Origin: Microbispora siamensis
GTDB lineage: Bacteria; Actinomycetota; Actinomycetes; Streptosporangiales; Streptosporangiaceae
Assembly (NCBI RefSeq): GCF_016863095.1
Contig: NZ_BOOF01000036.1
Coordinates: forward strand, 1 to 64,000
Reading direction: 5' to 3'
Length of the DNA: 64,000 bases
In this document: piece after piece, positions 35,345-44,818 of the stretch
Layout of the letters: each line of letters begins with the position of its first letter
Position numbering within the stretch: the stretch's first letter is position 1
Notes under the pieces: model-generated
Told to the model about the DNA's origin: nothing
Databases searched by the model: none
What the model saw: only the letters and a program-made list of their open reading frames with translations
Position numbers and translations under genes: made by a program

Positions 35345-37540
35345 ATGGCCTCCCCCAGCCCGGCACGACGGCGGTTCGCGCTCTTCGCGCTCGCCGCCGC
35401 CGTCGTCTGCGTCTCCTTCCCGCTGGCCGAACCGGTTCTGTGGACCGCTGACGGAAGTGTCTTGACGAAGCTCCTCGTCATGGTCGACCGGGCGGTGGAG
35501 CCGGTCGCGATCCTCGTGCTGGCGCTGCCGCTGGGAGTGCTGATCGACCGGTCGCGACGCCGGTCCGTCCTGGTGAGGTCGGCGCTGCTGGGAGCGGCGG
35601 CCCTCACGTCCGTCGCGGCGGCCAGGGCTCTCGGAGCGCCCACCTGGCCACTTCTCCTCGCGGTGATGCCGGCGAGCGGCGTCCTGGCTATGGTGACGGG
35701 GCTCGCCCAGGACGCGTATCTGCCGTCCGTGGTACGGCGTGCGCGCCTGCTTCCGGCGAATGCCCTGCTGACCCTTCTGCCGCAGATCGTCGTCGTGCCG
35801 ATGATGCTGACGGGGACCATCTGGCAGGATTCCGCGTTCCTGTTCGCCGTCGGCCTGGCGCTGGCCGTGGCTGCGGCGCTGTTTCGGGGCGTCTCCGCCG
35901 TCGAGAGGCAGCCGCCGCCCAGGGCGGGGCTGTGCCGGGAGGCCGCGGAGGGAATCCGCTTCACGATCCGGCATCCGGTGGTGCGGGCAATCGCCCTCTA
36001 CCTGGTGCTGTCGGCCCTGTTCGCCGAGATCGCCGACGCGGCGGCGGGCGGGGCGTGGGAGACGGCGTTCCACGCCCTGAGCGGGGCGGACAGCGGGTTC
36101 GCCCGGTGGATGATGAGCGCGCCGGCGTACATCCCGTCCGTCCTCGGGGCGCTGCTGGCCGTGCTGCTGCATCGGAGGCTCGGCGCCTTCCGCCTGGCCT
36201 GGTGGGCGCTGCTCGCGAGCGGGCCGTTCACCCTGCTGCTCGCCCTGTCCGGCACCGGGCCGGGGTGGATCTGGTACGTCCTCGGGGCCGCCGTCCCGGC
36301 CACCGGGACGGCGATCGCCGCCGTCTCCCTGCTCAGCCACCGGCAGGTCGTCACGCCCCACCGGCTGCTCGGCCGGACTGGCGCCCTGCTGGTCGTCCTC
36401 ACCACTCTGGCCGACGGCGTGGGGAGCCTCCTGGAGGAGCCCGCGGATCGGCTGGCCGAACTGGGCGGCGTCGCGCCCGCGACGCTCGCCACCGTCGCCG
36501 CGCTCGCGGCCGCAGTCCCGCTGGTGCGGGCCCGGCGGTCCGCGGCCGACCACGATGCCGGACCCAGTCAGAGTGACCTGCCGGACCACGGCGACGGGAC
36601 GAGCCTGAACGACGCCGCGGACTGGCCCTCCTCCGCGGCCGCCCGCGCCGCCCGGCGGGCCGGGCCACCGCTGGCGGCGCTCGCGCTGCTGGCCGCGCTG
36701 CCGGCCGCCGACCTCGCGCACGGTCGCATCACCACCCTCGGCGAGTGCGCGCCCCGGTACGACGAGGCGGCGAGAGTGCCCACCGGCGAACGGGCCTTCA
36801 TCTGCGGAGCGCGCTCGAGCGGGCGTTTCGCGGCCATATCCGACCGGGACCTGCTGGCGTACGGGCGGGCGATGTGCGAGGTCTACCCGGGCCCTCACGC
36901 CGACGAGAGGTTGATCACCCCCATCTGTCCCCCGGCCGCGGCGAAGGCCCAGGCGGAGATCAACGCCGAGGAGGCCGAGTATCGGGCGCGGGAGGCCGCC
37001 AACCAGAAGGTGTGCGACCACTCCCGGCACCACCCCTTGATCAAGCCCGTACGCGTCGTCCGTGATCGGATGTGGACCGACTACGGCGTCATGGAGTCCT
37101 TCGAGTACGACGAGAGCCTGCCGGAGGACCCTTTCGACGACGGCCTGCTGGACAGGGCCCAGGACGACGACCTGGTCGCCGCCGCCCCCGGGCACCTGAT
37201 CATCCTCAGCCACTCCGACTACGACATCTGTGTGACCGCCGAGACCTACCGCACGAGGCCGCCGGTAGAGGTGAAGGGGTGGCATCAGGTAGTCGAGGTC
37301 GGCTACCGGAGCATCACCGGGCACATCGAGCTGATGGACCCGATGGCCGGAGAGGGCCTGCCGAATCTGGCGTTCCGTGGCAAGGGCCACTATCGGATCC
37401 GCGTCCACTACCGGCAGCCGGACTGGGAGGCGATGACGCCCCAGCACCTGCTGATCATGGTCTTCCCCGGCGAGGGCGACCGCGTGGTGGAGCACCGCCG
37501 CCCGCGGCGCACCACCGGCGCGTCCGCGGGCGGCGCCTGA
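35345..37540 (+). CDS. MFS-type membrane protein fused to a C-terminal extracytoplasmic domain
   Basis: This 731-residue protein has two parts. Residues about 10-400 look like a major-facilitator protein of about 11-12 membrane segments (LPLGVLIDRSRRRSVLVRSALLG is a typical loop 2-3 region). After a hydrophilic linker, one more hydrophobic stretch (about 438-458) leads to a soluble domain of about 270 residues with several cysteines. The later part (about 600-715: GWHQVVEVGYRSITGHIEL, GKGHYRIRVHYR) looks like an all-beta module seen in other actinomycete proteins. Most MFS proteins end near residue 420, so the fusion is unusual. The membrane anchor places the added domain outside the cell. 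The function is not known. Confidence 0.75.
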   Translation: MASPSPARRRFALFALAAAVVCVSFPLAEPVLWTADGSVLTKLLVMVDRAVEPVAILVLALPLGVLIDRSRRRSVLVRSALLGAAALTSVAAARALGAPTWPLLLAVMPASGVLAMVTGLAQDAYLPSVVRRARLLPANALLTLLPQIVVVPMMLTGTIWQDSAFLFAVGLALAVAAALFRGVSAVERQPPPRAGLCREAAEGIRFTIRHPVVRAIALYLVLSALFAEIADAAAGGAWETAFHALSGADSGFARWMMSAPAYIPSVLGALLAVLLHRRLGAFRLAWWALLASGPFTLLLALSGTGPGWIWYVLGAAVPATGTAIAAVSLLSHRQVVTPHRLLGRTGALLVVLTTLADGVGSLLEEPADRLAELGGVAPATLATVAALAAAVPLVRARRSAADHDAGPSQSDLPDHGDGTSLNDAADWPSSAAARAARRAGPPLAALALLAALPAADLAHGRITTLGECAPRYDEAARVPTGERAFICGARSSGRFAAISDRDLLAYGRAMCEVYPGPHADERLITPICPPAAAKAQAEINAEEAEYRAREAANQKVCDHSRHHPLIKPVRVVRDRMWTDYGVMESFEYDESLPEDPFDDGLLDRAQDDDLVAAAPGHLIILSHSDYDICVTAETYRTRPPVEVKGWHQVVEVGYRSITGHIELMDPMAGEGLPNLAFRGKGHYRIRVHYRQPDWEAMTPQHLLIMVFPGEGDRVVEHRRPRRTTGASAGGA

Positions 37541-37590
37541 ACGGCAGGCTGGGCGATTCGGGCCTTCAGCGGTTTCGCACCCCGCGAGAG

Positions 37591-38805
37591 TCAGCGGCTG
37601 CCGCGGGCGCGGTGCAGGAGCACGGCGGCGAGGACCAGCGCCAGCAGGAGGAAGGCGGCGGACGAGAGCAGGCCGACGGCGGCCGGGTCCAGTCTGCCGT
37701 CCAGCGCACCGGCGAGGAAGTAGCCGCCGGAGCCGCCGGCGACGGAGGCGGACCCGAAGTAGGAGAACGCCTCGGCCCTGCGGCGCAGGCCCATGCGTCC
37801 CTCGATCTCGGTCGCCATCAGGCCGTTGAGCGGCACCATGAACAGCCCGGCGGCGAACAGCCCCGCGGCATACCCGAGGGGGCCGCCGGCGAGCCCGGGC
37901 GGCACGGCCAGCGCGGCGGAGGCGAGCAGCATGGCCAGGGTGACCGGAAGGGCGCGGTGGCGGGCCGGCGGCCAGGCGCTCACCACGATCCCGCCCAGGC
38001 AGGCCCCGGCGGGCAGGGCCGCAGTGAACCAGCCGGAGGCGCCCGAGCCGAGGCCGTACTGCGCCATGCGCTGCGGGACGTTGGCCATCAGCAGCCCGTA
38101 CGCCAGACCGACCCACAGCACCAGGGCCGAGACGAGCTGTGTGTCGCGCGGCGGGAGCAGGCCGTCCGGGCGCCGGGGCGCCGGCGGCAGCGGCGGGACG
38201 GCCCGCATGAGCCAGGCGCCCAGCAGCGACAGGGCCGCCATCCCGGCGAGCGCGGCGACCGCCCCGCCCGCCACCACGAGCACGCTCACCAGGATCGGGC
38301 CCACCACCGAGCACAGCTCGACGAGCAGGGACTCGGCGAAGTGGGCGCGGCGGAGCTGGACGGCGGGAACCGTCACCACGAGCAGTGCCCGCATGCCGCC
38401 CCACATTCCCGCCGTCGCCAGCCCGAGGCCGGCGGACAGGACATACAACACCCAGACCGGCGCCCCCACCTCGGCGGCCACGACCAGGCCCATGGTGACC
38501 AGGCCGGACAGGGCCACGGTCACCCTCATGGCGCGGCGCAGTTCCAGGCGGTCGAGTAGTCGGCCGAAGAGCGGGCCGGGCGGCCCCGAGCACAGGCTGA
38601 GCACCCCGGCCAGCAGCGCGCCCTCCGCCAGCGAGCCGTTGACCCGCTCGCCCACGAGCATCAGCACCAGCCCCGCCATGGAGGTGGGCAGCCGGGCCAA
38701 CAGGGAACCGAGGAGCCAGTGCCGCCAGGGACGGTGTGTCAGCAGCCCGACGGGGCCCGGGTGGACATCCGGCGCCGACGGAGGATTGTCTGTTCGCATT
38801 TTCAT
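37591..38805 (-). CDS. MFS transporter
   Basis: This 404-residue major-facilitator protein has about 12 membrane segments and a loop 2-3 motif LFGRLLDRLELRRAMRV. Pairs of glycines and alanines throughout are typical of exporters. I start at ATG 38805 (MKMRTDN); the in-frame ATG at 38799 is equally possible. The long open frame upstream is shadow of the Lrp and second MFS region. It is divergent from the Lrp-type regulator, which probably controls it. Confidence 0.9.
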   Translation of the reverse strand: MKMRTDNPPSAPDVHPGPVGLLTHRPWRHWLLGSLLARLPTSMAGLVLMLVGERVNGSLAEGALLAGVLSLCSGPPGPLFGRLLDRLELRRAMRVTVALSGLVTMGLVVAAEVGAPVWVLYVLSAGLGLATAGMWGGMRALLVVTVPAVQLRRAHFAESLLVELCSVVGPILVSVLVVAGGAVAALAGMAALSLLGAWLMRAVPPLPPAPRRPDGLLPPRDTQLVSALVLWVGLAYGLLMANVPQRMAQYGLGSGASGWFTAALPAGACLGGIVVSAWPPARHRALPVTLAMLLASAALAVPPGLAGGPLGYAAGLFAAGLFMVPLNGLMATEIEGRMGLRRRAEAFSYFGSASVAGGSGGYFLAGALDGRLDPAAVGLLSSAAFLLLALVLAAVLLHRARGSR

Positions 38806-38943
38806 CGTTTCTTGCGAAGTTGATCGTGGAAATTTGCCGCTTCGCTCCCGTGCGCACGCGTTCATGCCTGTAAAGGGGCTGTGCCAGACTGTCCGGGGCG
38901 GGAGGCTTGTCGCGGGCGGGTGGCGGGAACGGGAAGCGGATCC

Positions 38944-39882
38944 TTGACGCAGCGATACGAACTTGACGGGCAGGACCAGGCGATCATCGACCTGCTCCGG
39001 GAGGACGGCCGGGCTCCGCTGGCGCGCATCGGAGAGCAGGTCGGCCTGTCCGCCGACGCGGTCCGGGCCCGCATGGCACGGCTGGCCGGCGACGGCGTCC
39101 TGCGGGTGATCGGCCTGGTGGACCCGGCCATCCTCGGCTACGACGTGCTCGGCACCGTCGGCCTGCGCTATCGCGGCCCCGTCGAGCGGCTGCGCGCCGC
39201 GCTCAACGCCCACCCCCAGGTCACCTTCGCCGCGCAGACGGTCGGCGTGTATGACGTGATGTGCGAGGTCGGCGCCCGCGACGACGCCGATCTCGCCGAC
39301 GTCGTGCAGCGCATCGCCGGCACGATCGAGGGGGTGCGGGACTACGAGGTCTGGCGCCAACTCGACGTGGCCAAGTGGGAGAGCCAGGGCAGGCCGCGAC
39401 GGTCCGGCCCGCCGGCGCCGCGGCGGCCGGACCTCGACGACCTCGACGTGGCGCTGCTGCGCCTGCTCGTCGACAACCCGAGGGCCAGTTACCGCGAGCT
39501 GGAGGCCGAACTCGGCGTCCCCTACTGGGCGGTGCGGAAGCGGGCCCAGGCGCTGTTCCGCGACGGCACGATCCAGGCGACGGCGATGGTGGACCGGGTG
39601 TCCACCGATCCCGTCACCATGGCCTCCGTCGGGATCACCCTGGGCGGCTCCCCCGACGCCGCCCTGGACGCCCTGGTCGCGCTGCCCGAACTGCCCATCG
39701 TCACGCTGACGGCGGGCCGCTTCCACGTCGTGGCCGAGGCGGCCTGCGGCTCCGCGAGGGACCTCGCCGCGCTGATGCGCCGCATCCTGGCCACGGACGG
39801 CGTGCGCGACCTGACCGTGCTGACCTACGCGCGCGTCCTGGTGCTGCCCCGCCCGTGGCGGTTCGAGACGGCCACCGGCTGA
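38944..39882 (+). CDS. Lrp/AsnC family regulator with two tandem modules
   Basis: This 312-residue regulator contains two HTH-plus-RAM-like units. The first HTH is QAIIDLLREDGRAPLARIGE with SADAVRARMARL; the second is VALLRLLVDNPRASYRELEA with VPYWAVRKRAQAL. Each is followed by a beta-alpha-beta ligand segment (for example VTFAAQTVGVYDVMCEVG). Single-module Lrp proteins are about 150 residues, so this is a fused pair. The TTG at 38944 follows GGGAAGCGGA. It lies between two MFS genes, one divergent and one convergent. Confidence 0.9.
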   Translation: MTQRYELDGQDQAIIDLLREDGRAPLARIGEQVGLSADAVRARMARLAGDGVLRVIGLVDPAILGYDVLGTVGLRYRGPVERLRAALNAHPQVTFAAQTVGVYDVMCEVGARDDADLADVVQRIAGTIEGVRDYEVWRQLDVAKWESQGRPRRSGPPAPRRPDLDDLDVALLRLLVDNPRASYRELEAELGVPYWAVRKRAQALFRDGTIQATAMVDRVSTDPVTMASVGITLGGSPDAALDALVALPELPIVTLTAGRFHVVAEAACGSARDLAALMRRILATDGVRDLTVLTYARVLVLPRPWRFETATG

Positions 39883-39917
39883 CCCGCCCACCCGGCAGGG
39901 CTCGATGGCAGTCCCGC

Positions 39918-41174
39918 TCACCGTGCCCGCGCCGCGGGTGCGGCCGGAGTGAGCGCCAGGACGCCGGCGAGCATCGCGGCGGAGACGCAGGCGCCGGCCA
40001 GGAACACGCCGGCGGGCCCGGACACGTCGAGCAGCACTCCGAACACCACCGGCAGGACCAGCATGCCGGCGCCGTTGAGGTAGTTCGTCGCGGCCAGCCG
40101 CAGGCCGGTGCCGCCGGCGGTGTCCTCCGCGGTCGCCAGCAGGTTGGTCGCCCCGATGCCGGTGGCCCCGGCCAGCCCGTGCAGCACCGCGCCCGCCGCG
40201 ACCCCGGCGAACGCGTTCCCTGCCAGCCCCACCGCGGCCAGCCCGGCCACGGCGCACGCACCGGACACCGCCACCGCGCCGCGCAGCCCCACGCGGGCGA
40301 CCACCCGGCCGAAAAAGGGTCCCGCGGCGACCGAGGTCAGGTCGCGGCACAGCAGCAGCGTCAGCACCAGGCCCGGCAGGCGCTCGGCGGGTACGTCGAG
40401 CGCGATCGGATAGAAGGAGTTGCCGAGCAGGACCACGGTGTTCAGGTTGAGGTTGATCAGCGACGACGCCTGCAGAGCGGGCTCGCGGCGCAGCATGCGC
40501 AGCGAGCACGCGTAGCCGCCGACGGCGCCGGCCGTGCCGGTCAGGACGGCGGGGTCGTCCCGGTCGGCCCGGCCCCGCACCCGCCGCGCGAGCAGCGCGA
40601 AGGTCAGGGCCGGCAGGACGACCAGCCAGAGCCCCGGCCCTGCGGCGTCCCCGGTGCCGAGCCGCGCCAGCAGGGCGACCGACAGCGCCGCCGCCAGCGC
40701 GGCGGACAGGCGCTGCGCCGCGCCGTTGAGACCCTGGGTCCGATACCGGTCGCCGGACCGCGCGACCACCGCCAGCGTGGTGGTCACGACGGACCCCCTG
40801 GCGAGGGCGTACCCGAGCAGGGGCACGGCCCAGGTCCACGCCGAGGACACCGACGTGGCGGCGGCGAGCCCGGCCGCGCACCCGGCGAGGGCCAGGCCGC
40901 CGGCGAACAGCACCCGGCCGCGCCCGCGGCGGTCGCCGCGCAGCGCCGCAGGCGGAGCCATGACCACTCCGGCGCCCTGTGCGAGCGCGAGCAGCACGCC
41001 GATCAGCAGCCCGGACCCGGCGCCGCTCGCCTGGAGACCGACCGGCAGCAGGATCTGCACCAGCGACTCGGTGAGGAACAGCGCGACGACCATCGCCACC
41101 GCGAGCGCGGTCCCGCTCGCCCCCGCCGTCTCACCCCCGTACCGGCCGCGACGGGGGCGGGAGAGCGTGCCCAT
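39918..41174 (-). CDS. MFS transporter
   Basis: This 418-residue major-facilitator protein has about 12 membrane segments. A central loop reads RRVRGRADRDDP and the second half repeats the signature (GPFFGRVVARVGLRGAV). It starts 6 bp after the stop of the M20 amidohydrolase and is probably the last gene of that operon. It may export the hydrolase product or a toxic intermediate. Confidence 0.88.
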   Translation of the reverse strand: MGTLSRPRRGRYGGETAGASGTALAVAMVVALFLTESLVQILLPVGLQASGAGSGLLIGVLLALAQGAGVVMAPPAALRGDRRGRGRVLFAGGLALAGCAAGLAAATSVSSAWTWAVPLLGYALARGSVVTTTLAVVARSGDRYRTQGLNGAAQRLSAALAAALSVALLARLGTGDAAGPGLWLVVLPALTFALLARRVRGRADRDDPAVLTGTAGAVGGYACSLRMLRREPALQASSLINLNLNTVVLLGNSFYPIALDVPAERLPGLVLTLLLCRDLTSVAAGPFFGRVVARVGLRGAVAVSGACAVAGLAAVGLAGNAFAGVAAGAVLHGLAGATGIGATNLLATAEDTAGGTGLRLAATNYLNGAGMLVLPVVFGVLLDVSGPAGVFLAGACVSAAMLAGVLALTPAAPAARAR

Positions 41175-41180
41175 GGACGG

Positions 41181-42776
41181 CTAGAGCTTCTCGCCGAAGT
41201 CCGTCGTGGTCGGCAGTTGCCACTCGAAACCGCGGGCGGTGGTCACGTACTCGGGCCAGGGCAGCTCGACGGGCGGCGCGAAGTCGCGCGGCAGCAGCGG
41301 GTCGCGCAACGCCGCGGGCGCGGCCTCGCGGTTGCGCTCGAACTCCTCCGTGGCTGCGGCCAGCAGCCCGGGGTCGTCGATGAGCCGCAGCGCGGTCGCG
41401 GCGATGACCTCGCCGGCGTAACCCCACACCGGGTCGATCGCCGGTGCCAGGCCGTTCATGGCGTTGTTGGCCCAGTGGTTGAGGTCCTCCCCCACCACCC
41501 GCAGCAGCGGCTTGGCGGTGTAGAAGCGCACGGTGGGCGCGTGCCAGGTGTACTCGGTGCAGTCGTCGGCCCCGGTGCAGTCCTGCCACGGCGGGAGGGT
41601 GGCGCGGGTGGCCGCGTCATGGTCGCGCGGGTCGGTGACCTGGTACAGCATCGGCCGGAAGGGGTCGTCGGAGGGCTCGTGCCCGAGGGTGCGCTCCAGT
41701 TCACGGGCGAACTCGTACGCCTCGGGCGCGAACCTGCGCGGTCCCAGCTCCAGCAGGTTCTCGTACGTCGCCTGCGCCATGACGTGGTTCTTCAGGCCCG
41801 GCCGGGTGCGGGTCACCCAGCGCATCGAGACCTCGCAGTTGGCCAGCCCGGCGACGTGCCTGGCGTTGCGTGTGAGCACCTCCAGGATCTGCTCCTGGAC
41901 GCCGATCAGCGGCGAGCGCCAGCTGAACTGGATCTGGGTGATCCGCGGCGGCAGGTTGTCGGCCGTCGCGTTGGCCGCGCCCAGGATCGCCTCGTTGAGC
42001 GACCACAGGCCGGTCCGGGGGAACATGTTCTCCTTGGCGTACTTGGTCGCCGTGAGCATCAGGCCCAGCGCGTCGAGAGCCCCTGGAGAGCGGACGCTGT
42101 TGTGCGCGCCCATCCCCGACCCCTCCAGCGGGTCTCCGCTGATCCACGGCGGGGCGTCGTCGCGCTGCGCCTCGAAGCATTGGAAGGTGAAGACCGCCGA
42201 CCAGTACAGGCAGTTGTGGATGTCCCACACCGCGGTGTTCTCGAACAGCGGGTGGTAGCTGATCACCGCGTCGAGCCCGTCGTAGTAGCCCTTGGCGGCG
42301 TGTACGGCCTTGGATCCGCACACCTTCTCGGCCGGCTCGCCGAACAGGTGGACGACCCCCCGGCCTCCGGTGCGCTCGATCGCCCGCTTGGTCGCGATCG
42401 CCCCGGCGAGGGCGCCGACGCCCAGGGCCGAGTGCGCGTCGGTGAAGCCGGGCGCCCATGGGTGGAGGCCGGGGCGCGGCTGCCGGTAGGTCACGGTGTC
42501 CTGGGAGTAGCCGGGCGAGGCGTCGTACTCGGCGTACATCCCGATGGCGGGGCCGTCGTCGCCCCACCGGGCGTGGAAGGCGGTCGGCATGCCGCCCGAC
42601 CCCTCCTCCACCTCGAAGCCCTCCGCCTTCAGCAGGTCGACGTACGCCTGCGCCGACCGGTACTCACGCCAGGCGGGCTCGGCGTACGACCAGATGAGGC
42701 GGTGGAACTCCGAGAGCTCCTTGCCGAGTTCCTCCACCGCGGCGACTCCGGCGCGCTGGCGCTCGGTCAGTCCCAT
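41181..42776 (-). CDS. M20-family amidohydrolase, AbgB (p-aminobenzoyl-glutamate hydrolase)-like
   Basis: This 531-residue hydrolase has the family's first metal aspartate region (IGMYAEYDASPGYSQDT), the DAHSALGVGALAGA block that replaces the usual GCGHNLLG, and the catalytic glutamate in HLFGEPAEKVCGSK. A dimerisation domain is inserted near 215-330. The length exceeds a typical M20 peptidase and matches AbgB-like proteins. It cleaves an amide bond of an N-acyl amino acid or similar. An AGGAG site precedes the ATG. It lies downstream of the PotABCD-like importer, which may bring in its substrate. Confidence 0.85.
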   Translation of the reverse strand: MGLTERQRAGVAAVEELGKELSEFHRLIWSYAEPAWREYRSAQAYVDLLKAEGFEVEEGSGGMPTAFHARWGDDGPAIGMYAEYDASPGYSQDTVTYRQPRPGLHPWAPGFTDAHSALGVGALAGAIATKRAIERTGGRGVVHLFGEPAEKVCGSKAVHAAKGYYDGLDAVISYHPLFENTAVWDIHNCLYWSAVFTFQCFEAQRDDAPPWISGDPLEGSGMGAHNSVRSPGALDALGLMLTATKYAKENMFPRTGLWSLNEAILGAANATADNLPPRITQIQFSWRSPLIGVQEQILEVLTRNARHVAGLANCEVSMRWVTRTRPGLKNHVMAQATYENLLELGPRRFAPEAYEFARELERTLGHEPSDDPFRPMLYQVTDPRDHDAATRATLPPWQDCTGADDCTEYTWHAPTVRFYTAKPLLRVVGEDLNHWANNAMNGLAPAIDPVWGYAGEVIAATALRLIDDPGLLAAATEEFERNREAAPAALRDPLLPRDFAPPVELPWPEYVTTARGFEWQLPTTTDFGEKL

Positions 42777-42902
42777 GTCGCTCCTCGTTTCTTCTTATCG
42801 GGGGGTTTGTTCTCGGGGGTTCGTGAGGTCAGGGGAGGTTTACGGGCATGCCGGAGACGTGGGCGCCGCAGGGCGACGCCCTCGTCGTGCTGAGAAGCGT
42901 GG

Positions 42903-44030
42903 TCAGGCCGCGCCGGAGATGATGTGGCAGGAGCCGGGATCCCACTCCAGGACGACCTCGTCGCCCACTGAGCACGGCAGCGGGGCCCCCGACTCGCACC
43001 TGACCACCAGTTCGGCGCCGTCGGCGCCCTCGACCAGGACCTTGCGCGAGTCGCCTGCGTAGATGTCGGCGCTCACCACTCCGGGCATGCGGGAGACGGC
43101 CGCCGCGGACTGCTCGGCCCCGGCCGGCCGGATGCGGATGGCCGACGGCCGGACCACGACGACCGCCTCCCGCTCCCCCGGCGTGTCGCCGGGGACGAGG
43201 ACCCGCCCGTACGGCAGGGCCAGCACGGACTCCGTCCCGTCTCGTTCGACCCGGCCGCGGAACAGGTTGGACTCGCCCAGGAAGCGGGCGGCGACCTCGC
43301 TGTTGGGCAGCCCGTACAGCTCCTCGGGCGTACCGTGCTGGACCAGCCGCCCGCCCGCGAGCAGCGCGATGCGGTCGCTCATCGTCAGAGCCTCCTCCTG
43401 ATCGTGGGTGACGTTGATGACGGTGAGCCCGAGTTCGCGACTGAGCCTGCGAATCTCGATCTGCATGGCCTCGCGCAGGCGGCGGTCGAGGGCGCCGAGC
43501 GGCTCGTCCATCAGCAGCAGCGGCGGCCGGGCCACGATGGCCCGGGCCAGCGCCACCCGCTGCTGCTGCCCGCCGGACAGTTCCTTCGGGGAGCGCCCGC
43601 CGTACCCGCCGAGCTGCACCGCCTCGAGTGCCCGCTCGACCAGGTCCGCCCGGTCGCGGCGGCGCACCCGCCGCATCTCCAACGGGAAGGCGACGTTGGC
43701 GGCGACCGACAGGTGCGGGAACAAGGCGTAGTTCTGGAACACCATGCCGATCTCGCGGCGGTGCACGGGGACCTGGGAGATGTCGCGGCCGTCCACCACG
43801 ACCCGGCCCTCGTCGGCGTCCACGAAGCCGGCGACGATCCGCAGGAGCGTGGTCTTGCCCGATCCGGAGGCACCCAGCAGCGTGAGGAACTGACCGGGCT
43901 CCACGGTCAGCGACACGTCGTCGACGGCCCGCACGTCGCCGTACCTCTTGACGATGCCGGCCAGTTCGACCCTCGCTCCCGGCGAGCCCTCCCGGCCGGT
44001 CGGCCCTGCCTGGGTTGCCGTCTCGGTCAC
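42903..44030 (-). CDS. ABC transporter ATP-binding protein, PotA-like
   Basis: This 375-residue ATPase has Walker A GASGSGKTT, Q-loop QNYALFPHLSV, signature LSGGQQQR, Walker B LLLMDEPLGALDR and VTHDQEEA. The C-terminal TOBE-type region (about 280-370) is typical of spermidine/putrescine and related importers. The GTG start overlaps the permease stop by 4 bp. It is the last of four importer genes. Confidence 0.95.
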   Translation of the reverse strand: MTETATQAGPTGREGSPGARVELAGIVKRYGDVRAVDDVSLTVEPGQFLTLLGASGSGKTTLLRIVAGFVDADEGRVVVDGRDISQVPVHRREIGMVFQNYALFPHLSVAANVAFPLEMRRVRRRDRADLVERALEAVQLGGYGGRSPKELSGGQQQRVALARAIVARPPLLLMDEPLGALDRRLREAMQIEIRRLSRELGLTVINVTHDQEEALTMSDRIALLAGGRLVQHGTPEELYGLPNSEVAARFLGESNLFRGRVERDGTESVLALPYGRVLVPGDTPGEREAVVVVRPSAIRIRPAGAEQSAAAVSRMPGVVSADIYAGDSRKVLVEGADGAELVVRCESGAPLPCSVGDEVVLEWDPGSCHIISGAA

Positions 44031-44818
44031 GTCCTTCTCCTAACCTTCTTCACCACGGCCGGCCCCACCAGGACCAGGGCGGCCATCAGCAGCGAGACGA
44101 GAGTGATCAGCGTCGCCACCGCCGAGATGGACGGCTCGACGCCGGAGCGCACCTGGCTCCACATCACGACGGGCAGGGTGCGGAACCGCGGCGTGTTCAG
44201 GAACAGGGCGACGACCACCTCGTCCCAGGAGGAGACGAACGCCAGCACGCCGCCGACCAGCGCGGCCGGGGCCACCAGGGGCAGCGTGATCCGCAGGAGC
44301 GTGACCGCCTCGGTCGCGCCGGACACGCGAGCGGCCTCCTCTACGCGGCGGTCCACGCCGGTGAGCGCGGCCAGGACGTTGACGAACACGAACGGCAGGC
44401 CGAGCACCGCGTGGGCGATGCCCAGGCTGAGCGCGTTCCCCGACAGGCCGACCCGGATGTAGACCAGGTAGAAGCCGATGCCGGCGACGACGAGCGGCAC
44501 GGTCATCGGCAGCACGGCCAGGCCGGTGACGAGGGCGGGCGGCAGGAAGCGGCTGCGCGCCGCGGCGAAGGCGAGCGAGGTGCCCGCCGTCATCGCCAGC
44601 ACCGCGGCCAGCAGCCCCACCTGCACGCTGTTGCCGAGCGCGGTGAGCCACTCGGGATCGGTCAGGACCTCCTCGAACCAGCGCAGGGAGAAGCCCTTCG
44701 GCGGGAAGGTCACCATCGAGCCCGAGGTCACCGAGGTCGCCGCGACGACCAGGGTGGGCGCGACGAACAGCAGCGCGACCAGGCAGGCGAACAGCCGGAC
44801 GCCGAGCCCGGCCCTCAT
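44027..44818 (-). CDS. ABC transporter permease, PotC-like
   Basis: This 263-residue membrane protein has about six segments and the EAA loop EEAARVSGATEAVTLLRITLP. The ATG at 44818 overlaps the stop of the first permease gene by 4 bp. The C-terminus ends KKVRRRT. It pairs with the PotB-like permease. Confidence 0.94.
   Translation of the reverse strand: MRAGLGVRLFACLVALLFVAPTLVVAATSVTSGSMVTFPPKGFSLRWFEEVLTDPEWLTALGNSVQVGLLAAVLAMTAGTSLAFAAARSRFLPPALVTGLAVLPMTVPLVVAGIGFYLVYIRVGLSGNALSLGIAHAVLGLPFVFVNVLAALTGVDRRVEEAARVSGATEAVTLLRITLPLVAPAALVGGVLAFVSSWDEVVVALFLNTPRFRTLPVVMWSQVRSGVEPSISAVATLITLVSLLMAALVLVGPAVVKKVRRRT

Noticed and set aside
35318-38857. 1179-codon minus-strand open frame across the MFS-fusion gene
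   Set aside because: Arginine/glutamine/glycine-rich shadow of the MFS fusion and the next MFS gene; no domain or start signal.
37591-40881. Long fusion of the 37591 MFS gene with upstream coding
   Set aside because: The extra upstream codons are antisense of the Lrp-type gene and overlap the second MFS gene; the MFS protein starts at 38805.
39261-42893. 1210-codon plus-strand open frame over Lrp, MFS and M20 genes
   Set aside because: Shadow frame spanning three well-supported genes on other frames; composition is not protein-like.
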